Assembly (NCBI GenBank): GCA_037440885.1
Contig: JBBITI010000021.1
Coordinates: 1 to 47,770, forward strand
Direction: 5' to 3'
DNA: 47,770 nt
From: JBBITI01 sp037440885
GTDB taxonomy: Bacteria; Chloroflexota; Dehalococcoidia; Dehalococcoidales; UBA2162
Made by a program: the position numbers and the translations under genes. The notes below the pieces were generated by a model. It did no database searches, was not told the origin of the DNA, and saw nothing but the letters and a program-made list of their open reading frames with translations. Shown piece by piece: positions 34,016 to 42,978 of this stretch; position 1 is the stretch's first letter, and every line of letters starts with the position of its first letter.

Positions 34016-34588
34016 TTATATTTGCTCCTGTTTCAGGATATCCCGCATCTTTTTGAGTGCCCGGTGTACCAACACCCGGACGTTGCCTTCATTCTTGTTC
34101 AGAGCGGCGGCCACTTCGCGATAACCGTAACCTTCAATAAAAGTCATGATGATTACCTGTTGCATGTCCCTGGGCAATTGCAATATCGCCCGGCGTAATT
34201 GCTGTTGGGAAAATTGGGATTCAATGTATCCTTCAGGGGTAGTATCCTTCGCTGCCATTTCGATATCGGCATCGAGATAGGAATAGTCTTTTTTAGTTCG
34301 GTAATAATCGATGACCCGGTTATGGCTGACGGTGAATAACCAACCCAGAAAAGGAGTCGATCCTTGCTTGTATTTTGGCAGCCCCTGCCAGGCTCGGGTA
34401 AAAACATCCTGGGTGAGATCACGCGCATCTTCGGTGTTGCCGGTTCGGTAGTATATGTGCCGGTAAATCCGGTCTGCATAAAGATCATAAATATGTCCAA
34501 AAGCCCCGGTATCGCCGCGCGCTGCCTGGCTGATCAGAGATTCCACCTCTTTTTCAGATGAAACGTCGTCAAGATGGTTGTTCTGCAC
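34016..34588 (-). CDS. ECF RNA polymerase sigma factor
   Basis: This 190-residue sigma-70 family, extracytoplasmic-function type protein has region 2 (FGHIYDLYADRIYRHIYYR, then EDARDLTQDVFTRAWQGLP, and PFLGWLFTVSHNRVIDYYR) and region 4 (LPRDMQQVIIMTFIEGYGYR, then VAAALNKNEGNVRVLVHRAL). It directs RNA polymerase to envelope-stress-type promoters. The start is taken as GTG at 34588; no strong ribosome site is visible. A TGTAAC-N16-CGTTAT promoter lies just upstream, which suggests autoregulation. The partner anti-sigma gene follows at once. Confidence 0.93.
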   Translation of the reverse strand: MQNNHLDDVSSEKEVESLISQAARGDTGAFGHIYDLYADRIYRHIYYRTGNTEDARDLTQDVFTRAWQGLPKYKQGSTPFLGWLFTVSHNRVIDYYRTKKDYSYLDADIEMAAKDTTPEGYIESQFSQQQLRRAILQLPRDMQQVIIMTFIEGYGYREVAAALNKNEGNVRVLVHRALKKMRDILKQEQI

Positions 34589-34604
34589 TGGCTTTTCAAC
34601 CTGT

Positions 34605-34632
34605 ATAACGAAACAATCCTGATATTGTTACA
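34605..34632 (-). promoter_or_regulatory. ECF-type promoter TGTAAC-N16-CGTTAT, autoregulatory
   Basis: On the minus strand TGTAAC (34627-34632), 16 bases, then CGTTAT (34605-34610), 16 bases before the sigma start. It resembles the known TGTAAC/TGAAAC..CG(T/A) classes of Bacillus ECF sigma factors. Confidence 0.72.
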
Positions 34633-34880
34633 TTCGGCTGGTTTAAGGAGACCATGTTGGTTTATTCTAAAGTCTGATAGCTTTTTTGATGAGTAAGGCT
34701 ATCTTAACCGGCTTAATATACCGTGATAATGAAAGAACCGCAAATGTTGAATAGCAGATTTACGGTCGCGGAAAGACCTGTAAATAGGGGATAAACGTAA
34801 ATGATTGGCAACAAAATGATCCAGCAGCGGATCTACAGACGTTGGCGCGGTTGGCGGCAGTCTCAGCGGTAGAACAGCGG

Positions 34881-35180
34881 TTATCGCTCGTTTTTCGTTT
34901 CTTTGTAGCCCATCGCTGCCAGAATATCGCCCACCGCATGCTTGTGTTCCAGGCGGTGCCGCATGGGTAACTGGGGATGGATGGTGTAGCGGTTGCTCCG
35001 CCCTTCTTTATGGCGCTCGATGTATCCGCTTTTTTCCAGGTCGGTAATAATCTGCTGCACAGCACGTATGCTTAAGCCGGCCCTTTCTGCCATATGCTGG
35101 CTTGTCGCTTTCGGATGCTTGGCGACGTAGGCCAGGATGCGTCCGTGGTTGGTTAGGAATGTCCACTCCTTTTTACTCAC
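34881..35180 (-). CDS. Winged-helix transcriptional regulator
   Basis: This 99-residue DNA-binding protein has a MarR/ArsR-like winged helix: KEWTFLTNHGRILAYVAKHP, ATSQHMAERAGLSIRAVQQI (recognition helix), DLEKSGYIERHKEGRSNRYTI (wing). Its C-terminus is short. The GTG at 35180 follows AAGGAGG ten bases upstream, so the longer in-frame extension is rejected. It diverges from a promoter with an inverted repeat at 35245-35265, a likely operator controlling the plus-strand MFS-purE genes and itself (inference). Confidence 0.82.
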   Translation of the reverse strand: MSKKEWTFLTNHGRILAYVAKHPKATSQHMAERAGLSIRAVQQIITDLEKSGYIERHKEGRSNRYTIHPQLPMRHRLEHKHAVGDILAAMGYKETKNER

Positions 35181-35210
35181 GAACAGCTTGCCTCCTTGCC
35201 CAAAAATCAC

Positions 35211-35239
35211 TTGACGGTATGGCCGTGTAATGTTATAAT
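35211..35239 (+). promoter_or_regulatory. Strong sigma-70 promoter
   Basis: TTGACG (35211-35216), exactly 17 bases, then TATAAT (35234-35239), pointing to the MFS-purE genes. It implies a leader of about 340 bases before the MFS start. Confidence 0.8.
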
Positions 35240-35244
35240 ATACG

Positions 35245-35265
35245 CAAAATAATGCACGTATTTTG
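35245..35265. promoter_or_regulatory. Inverted repeat CAAAATA-N7-TATTTTG, likely operator
   Basis: Perfect seven-base arms lie at the expected transcription start of the promoter at 35211 and 65 bases upstream of the winged-helix gene start. Binding would block plus-strand transcription. Confidence 0.6.
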
Positions 35266-35382
35266 TTGCATATTATCATTGATTCGTGTATCAGTCAATA
35301 CCCGGCTTGCGAGGAAAATATATTTTTAAATTCAGGTCATTATCCGGAATGATATGTTGCCACACGCACAACAACCCGATGC

Positions 35383-35410
35383 CATTCATACCCGCGAAAT
35401 CGGGGATCCG
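35383..35410. repeat. REP-like dispersed element fragment
   Basis: CATTCATACCCGCGAAATCG followed by GGGATCCG resembles the CATTCCCGCGAAAGCGGGGATCC class of intergenic repeats, with CCCG/CGGG arms. It lies in the 400-base leader before the MFS gene, which holds nothing else recognisable. Confidence 0.5.
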
Positions 35411-35583
35411 GGAGAGACCTTTCCGCGTAATATTCATGAGTCGAATTCCGGTGGAACTGCGAGCCGCATCGGGATTTGTATCTCCCGCGCTCAATATTTA
35501 TCCTTTAACTGCCATTATGACACAAGAAGAACCCCGTTTTGATCTTGTATAGCCAAATTTTATTGAAGGGAGTCATATTCAAG

Positions 35584-36834
35584 TTGAAACATCACACCGC
35601 ATACAAGCAGGTTCTCAGTATCATATCGTCGGTTGTCATCATGGTCTGTCTCGGCGGTCTTTATGCCTGGAGCGTTTTTGTACCCCTGTTAAAAACTGAG
35701 CACGGCTTGAATACTGCACAAACACAGTTCATTTTCGGCGTGACGATTGCCGTTTTTACTATGACCATGATCCTGGCTGGTAAGGTGCTGGAGAAACGGG
35801 GTCCCCGCCAGACGGCATTCATCTCTGCGCTTCTCTTTATAGCTGGTTACCTGACCGCTTCATATTCGGGAGGTCAGTTTTATCTGCTGCTAGTCGGTAT
35901 CGGCATCCTGTCAGGCGCCGGCATCGGTTTCGGTTATGTCTGCGCTTTGTCAACCCCGCTGAAATGGATATTCCGTCGCAAGGGTTTATTGACCGGAATC
36001 ACTGTCGCCGGTTTTGGCGCTGGTGCTATATTTCTCTCCCAGGTGGTGGAGTCGCTGGCGTTGAGCGGAATGCCGGTATTGACAATCTTCCGCATCATCG
36101 GAATCGTCTACGGGATTGTAGTGTTGCTGAGTGCCCTGGCCCTGTTCACGCCTCCGTCGATCACCCCGCAGAAGACAGATGTGACGGTCAACGCCGGGAT
36201 GTTAACAAAAAGCGTTCGTTTCTGGGCTATCGCCGGTGGAATGTTTGCCGGGACTTTCTCCGGCTTGCTGATAATGGGGAACCTTAAACCTATCGGGCTT
36301 TCTTTCGGGGTCGGTGAAGAAGCCGCCACCCTGGCGATCGCGATTATGGCGGTAGGAAATGCTACAGGCAGGATTGCCTGGGGATACGTATTTGATGGCA
36401 TAGGCGGGAAACGTTCCATTACATTGGCCCTGTCGTTCCTGGCGGTTAGCACACTAGCGCTCCTGTTGGGAGTACGGGGCGAGCTGATATTCTTGCTGAT
36501 ATCGTTTGCTGTCGGGTTGGGTTTCGGGGCGAACTTCGTCCTCTTCGCCGCCCAGGTATCGCATGTATACGGAGTTGCAAAATTAGGCCTTGTATATCCG
36601 CTGATATTTTTGGCCTATGGAGCGGCGGGCATCGTCGGCCCATTGGTGGGAGGGTGGTTATTTGACATAATGTTATCGTATAACGTGGCGATCATGTTTT
36701 CCGCTATAATCTCGGCTGGCGGAGGCGTAACTTCATATATCCTGTTCTCCTGCCAGGAAAAAGTTGATGCTAAATTAGCGACGATATCTTCCGTACGGAA
36801 GGTCGAATACGATAGAGAGGTGGCAAATGGCTAA
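35584..36834 (+). CDS. MFS transporter, oxalate/formate antiporter-like
   Basis: This 416-residue protein has twelve hydrophobic segments. GGLYAWSVFVPLLKTEHGLN, GKVLEKRGPRQTAF, GAGIGFGYVCALSTPLKW and WGYVFDGIGGKRSI fit the oxalate/formate antiporter branch of MFS. Its likely cargo is a small organic anion. The TTG at 35584 is taken as start because GAAGGGAG precedes it, though spacing is long; an in-frame start at 35539 is possible. Its end overlaps purE by eight bases, so the two are coupled. No evident metabolic link to PurE is known to me. Confidence 0.85.
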   Translation: MKHHTAYKQVLSIISSVVIMVCLGGLYAWSVFVPLLKTEHGLNTAQTQFIFGVTIAVFTMTMILAGKVLEKRGPRQTAFISALLFIAGYLTASYSGGQFYLLLVGIGILSGAGIGFGYVCALSTPLKWIFRRKGLLTGITVAGFGAGAIFLSQVVESLALSGMPVLTIFRIIGIVYGIVVLLSALALFTPPSITPQKTDVTVNAGMLTKSVRFWAIAGGMFAGTFSGLLIMGNLKPIGLSFGVGEEAATLAIAIMAVGNATGRIAWGYVFDGIGGKRSITLALSFLAVSTLALLLGVRGELIFLLISFAVGLGFGANFVLFAAQVSHVYGVAKLGLVYPLIFLAYGAAGIVGPLVGGWLFDIMLSYNVAIMFSAIISAGGGVTSYILFSCQEKVDAKLATISSVRKVEYDREVANG

Positions 36835-37309
36835 AGTAGTGATTATCATGGGATCGAAGGGCGACCAAGCGTGGTCGGGTGAAATTGCGAAATCCCTTCA
36901 GAAGTTCGGTATCGAAAGTGTATTGCGAGTCGCCTCAGCGCATAAGGTTCCGCTGAAATGTTATGAATTGATTAAAGAATACGAAAAAGAAAATGTTGTG
37001 TTCATTACTGTTGCCGGTCGAAGCAATGCCTTGAGTGGCTTCACCGATGGGCAGACCTGTTGTCCGGTGATCGCCTGCCCGCCTTACGGCGACAAATTCG
37101 CCGGCGCAGACGTTTTTTCCAGCCTCCGGATGCCGTCCGGCGTGGCTCCGTTGACTATTCTGGAAGCCGATAGCGCTGCTTTGGCAGCGGCAAAAATCCT
37201 GGGCTTGTCTGATAAACGTATCCAGGAGAAAGTCAAAGAATACCAGAATGCCGCGCGCGCGACCCTCGAGAAAGACGATCTGGAAGTTAGTCGCAACAAG
37301 GTGAGTTGA
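36827..37309 (+). CDS. purE: Phosphoribosylaminoimidazole carboxylase, class II PurE (AIR carboxylase)
   Basis: This 160-residue flavodoxin-like enzyme of purine synthesis carboxylates AIR to CAIR. MGSKGD, RVASAHKVP and SSLRMPSGVAP are the family blocks. The loop reads VAGRSNALSG, then CPVIACPP, as in the class II form found in animal PAICS (recalled as VAGRSNGLG and YPVISCPP). The usual bacterial class I form has AGGAAHLPG. Class II uses CO2 directly and needs no PurK. No other purine genes are nearby. It overlaps the MFS gene by eight bases. A small GGGCG-TAG-CGCCC hairpin and a T-run follow at 37348-37386. Confidence 0.88.
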   Translation: MAKVVIIMGSKGDQAWSGEIAKSLQKFGIESVLRVASAHKVPLKCYELIKEYEKENVVFITVAGRSNALSGFTDGQTCCPVIACPPYGDKFAGADVFSSLRMPSGVAPLTILEADSAALAAAKILGLSDKRIQEKVKEYQNAARATLEKDDLEVSRNKVS

Positions 37310-37401
37310 ATTCTCTGGTCCGCACCGGACTCCGGGGTGAAAGGCCCGGGCGTAGCGCCCTGGTAATAATTGAGTTTTTTTGGCACTTCAGCAGTTAGTA
37401 A

Positions 37402-37463
37402 CCTGAGGCTGGCGCGTAGCGTCGGATACTTTGAGTAAATCGTTTCACGCCACCAGCCTCAGG
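37402..37463. repeat. Inverted repeat CCTGAGGCTGG...CCAGCCTCAGG
   Basis: Perfect 11-base arms (37402-37412 and 37453-37463) are separated by 40 bases in the 400-base region between purE and the small HTH gene. The region holds no clear gene; I see only this and a weak purE terminator. Confidence 0.65.
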
Positions 37464-37715
37464 AAACTGCCTTGGTGAGATTTTTTGCCCGGGTGATATT
37501 CACCGCCCGGACTGCTTCGCGATAAATTATCCTGCCTATCGCTGACTCTGATATCAAATTCTCTTCCTGAATTCTTTGCTGCCAGTTTTCCGCCCGGTAC
37601 TAAAGTACTGTCTGTATGTGCTTTCGATAGAGCTATCGATTGATTGTCGGGCATGGGATGGCGTGACATTATTGAGATATGTCAACCCTGTTCAACATTT
37701 TTCATGAGGTGGAAT

Positions 37716-37919
37716 ATGCCGGTCATTATTGCAGACAAACTGTATTACCAGACGAACGAGGCGGCCAGGGAGGCCGGGATCAGCAGGTCGACGCTGTTGC
37801 GGTGGATCGATAAGGGAATCGTCAATGCGGCCTGCAAACGGGACCGCCGCGGCTGGCGTTTGTTCGACCAGGATGATATCAATACGATCAAAGCCGAAGC
37901 GCAAAAACTGGCGTTTTAA
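37716..37919 (+). CDS. Small MerR/excisionase-like helix-turn-helix protein
   Basis: This 67-residue protein is a single winged-helix DNA-binding domain of the excisionase/MerR type: YYQTNEAAREAGISRSTLLR, then WIDKGIVNAACKRDRRGWRL, then FDQDDINTIKAEA. No effector domain follows. GAGGTGG precedes the ATG. It ends 13 bases before the large histidine kinase, so it is probably co-transcribed and may be the transcriptional output or autoregulator of that cassette (inference). Confidence 0.83.
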   Translation: MPVIIADKLYYQTNEAAREAGISRSTLLRWIDKGIVNAACKRDRRGWRLFDQDDINTIKAEAQKLAF

Positions 37920-37932
37920 AGGGGTGTGGGTC

Positions 37933-40900
37933 ATGGAAAAGCGTAGCAGAGGGAGATCGCGGTCAAAAGGCGACCATTTACCTGCCGGGAAAAAAGTCGA
38001 TGGCACAGATGTAACCGCGGCAAAAAGCCTGGAGAGGCTGTCATTGGGAAGTGACGCGACATTCGGCGAACTGGTTGAAAATATCAACACCTGCGTAGCC
38101 GTATATCGGGCGGAGGACGACGGTAAGGATTTTATTCTCACCGCTTTTAACAGGGCGGCTGAGGAAACGGAAAAAATTCCCCGCAACCGGGTGATCGCCA
38201 AACGGGTCACCGAAGCGTTCCCCGGCGTAGTTGAATCCGGCCTCTTCGATGTTTTCCGGCAAGTCTGGCGCACCGGCATCCCGGTCAAGCATCCGGTAAC
38301 CCGGTACCATGACCGGAGAATTATTGACTGGCGGGAGTATTTCGTGTACCGGCTTTCTTCGGGGGAAATCGTCGCCGTTTATCAAGATCTCACCAGCCAA
38401 AAAGAAGAAGAGCGCCGGTTGGCTGAGGAGAAGAGCATATATCATTCGTTATATGCTCACAGCGATGACGGGGTATTACTCAGCGCCCCGGACGGCCGGA
38501 TATTCGTTGCCAGTCCGGCGGCTTGCCGTATGCTGGGTATGAGCGAAGCCCAGATTTGCCGGGCAGGCAGGCAGGGCATTGTCGATCCCGCCAGCCCCAA
38601 CCTGGCTGCACTGCTCGAGGAACGCGATCGTACCGGCCGTGCCAGGGGGGAATTGATATTCCGCAGAGGAGACGGCACTTCTTTTGAAGGCGAACTCACT
38701 TCGGCAGTCTTCACCGACCGTCATGGAGAGTTACGTAATACCGTGATCATCAGGGACGTCTCGGCTCGTGTGAAAGCCGAGTCGGATCTCCGGAACAGCG
38801 AAGAGCGCTACCGCAAACTGGTATTGGCATGTCCCGACGGCATCGTTCTTTTTGCCGCCGACGGCACCGTCACTTTTGCTTCGGGAAAAACGATACAAAT
38901 GTTCGGCGAAACGGATATCGACGCAGTAATCGGAAGGCCGATATTGAAGTGGGCGGCGCCGGAAAGCCGGGAGCGGTTGAGCGCCAACTTCCGTAATACC
39001 CTGCAATTAGACGGTATCAGCCGTAACGAGTACCTGGCGCAGCGCCGCGACGGGCAAAAATTTTGGGTGGAAAGCAATGCCGTAGCAATCAGGGACGCGC
39101 AGGGTGCGCCTGCGGGCATCATTGCTGTCATTCGCGACGTCTCTGAACGGAAGAGAATCCAGACTGCACTGGAAGAAGAAAGAGAGAACTACCGCAACTC
39201 ACTCGAGACTCTGCCTTTCGGTATCCAGGTCGTATCGTTTAATCAGATGCTTCTTTACATCAACCCTGCCATGGCGCAGATGTGGGGCTACGACAGCCTG
39301 GAACAACTTCGGACAGTCCCGCTAAGCCGGGCATTTACTCCCGAATCGTTGGCGTTGCTGGAAGTGATCCGCCGGCGGACTGGTACTGGAGAACCGCCGC
39401 CTGCTCATGAACTAACGATGGTCTGCGCCGACGGCAGTTTGCGGGACGTACGCGTTTACAGTCAAGCGATTGTCTGGAACGGCGAACCGTGTCTCCAGCT
39501 TTTGTATGAAGACATCACCGTGCCTAAAAAAATGGAAACCGAGATCAGGAACCTGAATGAAATCCTCATGTTGATTCGCAATATCAATCAGCTTATCGTT
39601 CGGACGGATGATGAGGCGGAACTGATGCAGAAAGGGTGTGAAGAATTGGCCCGGAGCGGTCGTTATCAGGTCGCCTGCATCTGCATGGTGTCAGCGGATG
39701 CGTCGGAAATCAAGCCGCTGGCGGCTGCCGGTCCGGAGATCGAAAAATTATCTGCCATGAGAACAGCCCAACGCGAGATTTCGCCTGATTGCAACCCGTT
39801 ATGGGAAGCCGTAATAACGTCGAGACCCGTTGTGATCCATGACCCGCTCGCTGATAATCGGTTCGAGGCGTGGTATCGGACTATTCTCCGGAATGGTTTT
39901 CGGGCTACGATTTCATTACCTTTGAAAATTGAGAATAAAGCGGTGGGTGTTCTGCATATCTATTCTGTCGGCAAATCATTCAGCGATATGGAACTGGATC
40001 TCCTTGTTGAGTTGGCTGCGGACATTTCTCTGGGCATGCAAAAAATTCGGTTACGGCAAGAGCAGCAACAAGCGGAGCGGGCTCTCGCTAGTGCAGAGGT
40101 GCGTCACCGCATACTGATTGACCAGTCCCGGGACGGTATCGTCGTTCTCGATGAAGAAGGGAATGTTTATGAAACGAACCGGCGTTTCGCTGATATGATC
40201 GGTTATCCTGTCGAAGAAACCCGCCGACTCAAGGTTTTCGATTGGGAATACCGCTGGTCTCCCGAGCAGCTCAGGAGAATGTTGCAGGAGATCGATGAGA
40301 AAGGAGCTTTTGCCGAGACCCGGCACCGCCGCAAGGACGGCAGCACCTACGATGTGGAAATCAGCTCCAATGCCGCCAGTTTCGACGGGCAAAAACTCAT
40401 TTTCTGCGTCTGCCGTGATATCACCGAGAGGAAAAAGATGGAAGCAGAGCTGAAACAGCGGGCGATGCTGCTGGATGCGACAACGGACAATATCCTCCTG
40501 TATGACCTGGAGGGAAATATCCTGTATGTTAACGAGTCCTTCCTGCGTGTGCATAATCTCAAACGTGAGCAGGTTCATCACTTTGAATCGTTGGACCGGT
40601 TGGTGCTATCGATCTCCGATGATACATCCCTGGATTACAAAAAACGCATCCGGGTCATCAAAGAAAAAGGCGAGTTCAACCATGAAAGAATAAAACTTAA
40701 TCCCGACGGCTCGCGGAGCTATTTTCAAATCCGGGCCCAGTTGATTCACCTTGGTGCAAGAGAACTGATCCTGAGCGTCGCCCGGGACGTCACTTCCTAT
40801 GCTGAAATCAATAAACGTTTGGTTGAATCGGAACACCGCCTGCGCATTCTTTTTGAAGACGCCCCCGATGCCTATTGTTTGATTGATGTGGAAGGCCGGT

Positions 40901-41877
40901 TGATGGACGCCAACCGCGCTGCTGAAGCGCTGACCGGCTACCGGAGAGAAGAAGCCATTGGCAAGAGTCTTTTCGAGATGCATCTGTTTCCCGAAAACAG
41001 TGTCATCGAAGCCAGAAAAATACTGGAACGGAGTGTCCGTGGAGAAGCGACCGGGCCGGGCGAACTGCAGATTATCCAGCGAGACGGCAAAATCATTGAC
41101 ACCGAAATCCGGACTTTTCCGACCCGGATCGAAGACCGGGTTCATATCCTGGTGATCGTCCGCGATATTACAGAAAGGAAGCGGATACAGGAAAACCTGA
41201 TGGTTACCGACCGCCTTGCGTCCATCGGTGAACTGTCCGCCGGTCTGGCTCACGAACTGAATAACCCGCTGACCAGCGTGGTTGGTTTCTCCGACCTGCT
41301 CCTGGAGAAACAATTGCCCGACGATATTAGGGAAAATATCCAGTTCATGAACCGTGAAGCGCGGCGTACTTCCGAGGTGGTGAAGAATATGCTCACCTTT
41401 GCCCGTAAACACCCCGCCTTAAAACAGTTGATCGATATTAACGAAGTGATCACCAGGGTGCTCGATGTCCGGGCTTATGAACACAGCGTCAGCAATATCC
41501 GGGTGGTCAAGCGGTTATCTGCTGATCTCCCCGCGATAAACGGCGATTTTTTCCAGCTCCAGCAGGTAATCCTGAACATCGTCATCAACGCCGAGTACTA
41601 TATGAAAGAAGCGCACGGCAGCGGGATGCTGACGGTTACCTCGGAGCGGGTGGATACGTACGTCCGGCTGGCGATCGCCGATGATGGTCCCGGAATCGCG
41701 CCGGATAACCTGCGGCGTATCTTCGATCCTTTCTTCACTACCAAGCCGGTCGGCAAGGGGACCGGCTTGGGGTTGAGCATCTGCTACGGAGTCATCTCCG
41801 AACACAACGGGCGTTTATATGCCGAGAGTGTCCCGGGTAAAGGAGCCACATTTATTATCGAGTTGCCGGTCGCATGA
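37933..41877 (+). CDS. Soluble multi-PAS/GAF sensor histidine kinase
   Basis: This 1314-residue hybrid sensor has no transmembrane helix. In order: four PAS domains (about 45-150, 160-280, 290-400, 410-525), a GAF domain (about 540-705) and three more PAS domains (about 720-833, 836-956, 960-1083). Then come HisKA with the phospho-acceptor His1107 in GLAHELNNPLTSVVGF and HATPase_c (DDGPGIAPDNL, FFTTKPVGKGTGLGLSIC). No receiver domain is present. It senses cytoplasmic signals, perhaps redox or small ligands. The ATG at 37933 begins just after the HTH gene; an earlier in-frame start would run through that gene. The HD-GYP regulator 76 bases downstream is the likely partner. Confidence 0.92.
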   Translation: MEKRSRGRSRSKGDHLPAGKKVDGTDVTAAKSLERLSLGSDATFGELVENINTCVAVYRAEDDGKDFILTAFNRAAEETEKIPRNRVIAKRVTEAFPGVVESGLFDVFRQVWRTGIPVKHPVTRYHDRRIIDWREYFVYRLSSGEIVAVYQDLTSQKEEERRLAEEKSIYHSLYAHSDDGVLLSAPDGRIFVASPAACRMLGMSEAQICRAGRQGIVDPASPNLAALLEERDRTGRARGELIFRRGDGTSFEGELTSAVFTDRHGELRNTVIIRDVSARVKAESDLRNSEERYRKLVLACPDGIVLFAADGTVTFASGKTIQMFGETDIDAVIGRPILKWAAPESRERLSANFRNTLQLDGISRNEYLAQRRDGQKFWVESNAVAIRDAQGAPAGIIAVIRDVSERKRIQTALEEERENYRNSLETLPFGIQVVSFNQMLLYINPAMAQMWGYDSLEQLRTVPLSRAFTPESLALLEVIRRRTGTGEPPPAHELTMVCADGSLRDVRVYSQAIVWNGEPCLQLLYEDITVPKKMETEIRNLNEILMLIRNINQLIVRTDDEAELMQKGCEELARSGRYQVACICMVSADASEIKPLAAAGPEIEKLSAMRTAQREISPDCNPLWEAVITSRPVVIHDPLADNRFEAWYRTILRNGFRATISLPLKIENKAVGVLHIYSVGKSFSDMELDLLVELAADISLGMQKIRLRQEQQQAERALASAEVRHRILIDQSRDGIVVLDEEGNVYETNRRFADMIGYPVEETRRLKVFDWEYRWSPEQLRRMLQEIDEKGAFAETRHRRKDGSTYDVEISSNAASFDGQKLIFCVCRDITERKKMEAELKQRAMLLDATTDNILLYDLEGNILYVNESFLRVHNLKREQVHHFESLDRLVLSISDDTSLDYKKRIRVIKEKGEFNHERIKLNPDGSRSYFQIRAQLIHLGARELILSVARDVTSYAEINKRLVESEHRLRILFEDAPDAYCLIDVEGRLMDANRAAEALTGYRREEAIGKSLFEMHLFPENSVIEARKILERSVRGEATGPGELQIIQRDGKIIDTEIRTFPTRIEDRVHILVIVRDITERKRIQENLMVTDRLASIGELSAGLAHELNNPLTSVVGFSDLLLEKQLPDDIRENIQFMNREARRTSEVVKNMLTFARKHPALKQLIDINEVITRVLDVRAYEHSVSNIRVVKRLSADLPAINGDFFQLQQVILNIVINAEYYMKEAHGSGMLTVTSERVDTYVRLAIADDGPGIAPDNLRRIFDPFFTTKPVGKGTGLGLSICYGVISEHNGRLYAESVPGKGATFIIELPVA

Positions 41878-41953
41878 AATCAAGATATGACTTTCGTTCC
41901 CGGTACAAATCCTCCGTGGGACGAGCCGGGTAAAATAAACCAAGGAAAAAACC

Positions 41954-42959
41954 ATGAATGAAAAAATGGAAACCGTCCTGTTAGTGGACGATGAAGAAGG
42001 TATCCGGGTGCTGCTCCGGCAGAAGTTTTCCGGCATGGGCTATACTTGTTTCGAAGCCGCTAATGCCGCGCAATCTCTGGAGTTGCTCGCTCGGCATGAC
42101 ATCGACCTGATAATCCTTGATATGAAAATGCCGGGCAAGACTGGCCTGGAGATACTTCCCGATATCAAGAGGCTTTATCCCCACACCGCCGTGATCATGG
42201 CTACTGCAGTCAGCGAGGCAAACGTGGTGGTCGAGTGCATGAAATACGGCGCTTATGACTATGTGCTGAAACCATTCGATATGACCGTGATCGGCATGAG
42301 CGTCAAACGTGCCCTTGAGAAACGGCGGCTGGAGCTGGAACTTGAAAACTATCACGNNNNNNNNNNNNNNNNNNNNNNNNNNNAAAATCCACGATTCGTT
42401 TATGAATTCCATTACCGCGTTGGCCCATGCCCTGGACGCCAAGGACAGTTACACCAACGGCCATTCCGAGCGTGTTTCCCGGATATCGGTTAGTATTGGC
42501 AAGGAACTGAAACTGACTCCGGAACTGATTGATAAGATACGCATCGCCGGGTTGATCCATGACATCGGCAAGATCGGCATCCCGGAATCCATTCTGCGTA
42601 AACCGGCCGGTTTAACCGCAGAAGAATTCCGTGTGGTCCAGTCCCACTGTGAAATCGGTGAGCGCATCCTGCGGCCGGTTGTCGATGACGAGGATATCCT
42701 GAAGATGGTCCGGTATCATCACGAGCGCTGCGACGGCAAGGGCTATCCCGACGGCCTGGTTGGTGATGCGATTCCCGTCGGCGCCCGGATCATCTGTGTC
42801 GCTGACAGCTATGATGCTATGAGTTCTGACCGGCCTTACCGGAAAAGCATGGCTGCTGACGCCGTAAAGTCTGAGCTGGAGAAAAATAGGGCTACCCAGT
42901 TCGATGCCGAAGCGGCTCAGACAATCGTAAAAATGATGGTATCCGGAGCGTTAAGCTGA
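41954..42959 (+). CDS. Response regulator with HD-GYP output domain, broken by an assembly gap
   Basis: The receiver domain (residues 1-120) is complete: VDDEE, phospho-acceptor Asp56 in IILDMKMPG, TA and KPFD. A linker helix follows and is cut by 27 Ns. After the gap comes an HD-GYP domain: NGHSERVSRIS, LIHDIGKIGIPES and YHHERCDGKGYPDGL, which in active members hydrolyses cyclic di-GMP. The frames before and after the gap differ by one base, so the N-run length is not real; I read this as one gene. It lies between two histidine kinases and probably receives phosphate from one or both. Confidence 0.88.
42357..42383. other. Assembly gap (27 N)
   Basis: The gap falls in the linker between receiver and HD-GYP domains. 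The frame shift across it shows the given length is an estimate. Confidence 0.99.
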
Positions 42960-42978
42960 TATAAGGAGTGGGGCGATT

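Noticed and set aside
36827..37309. PurE homologue with a damaged active-site loop
   Set aside because: The loop that differs from class I PurE matches the class II form of animal PAICS, so it is a normal class II enzyme.
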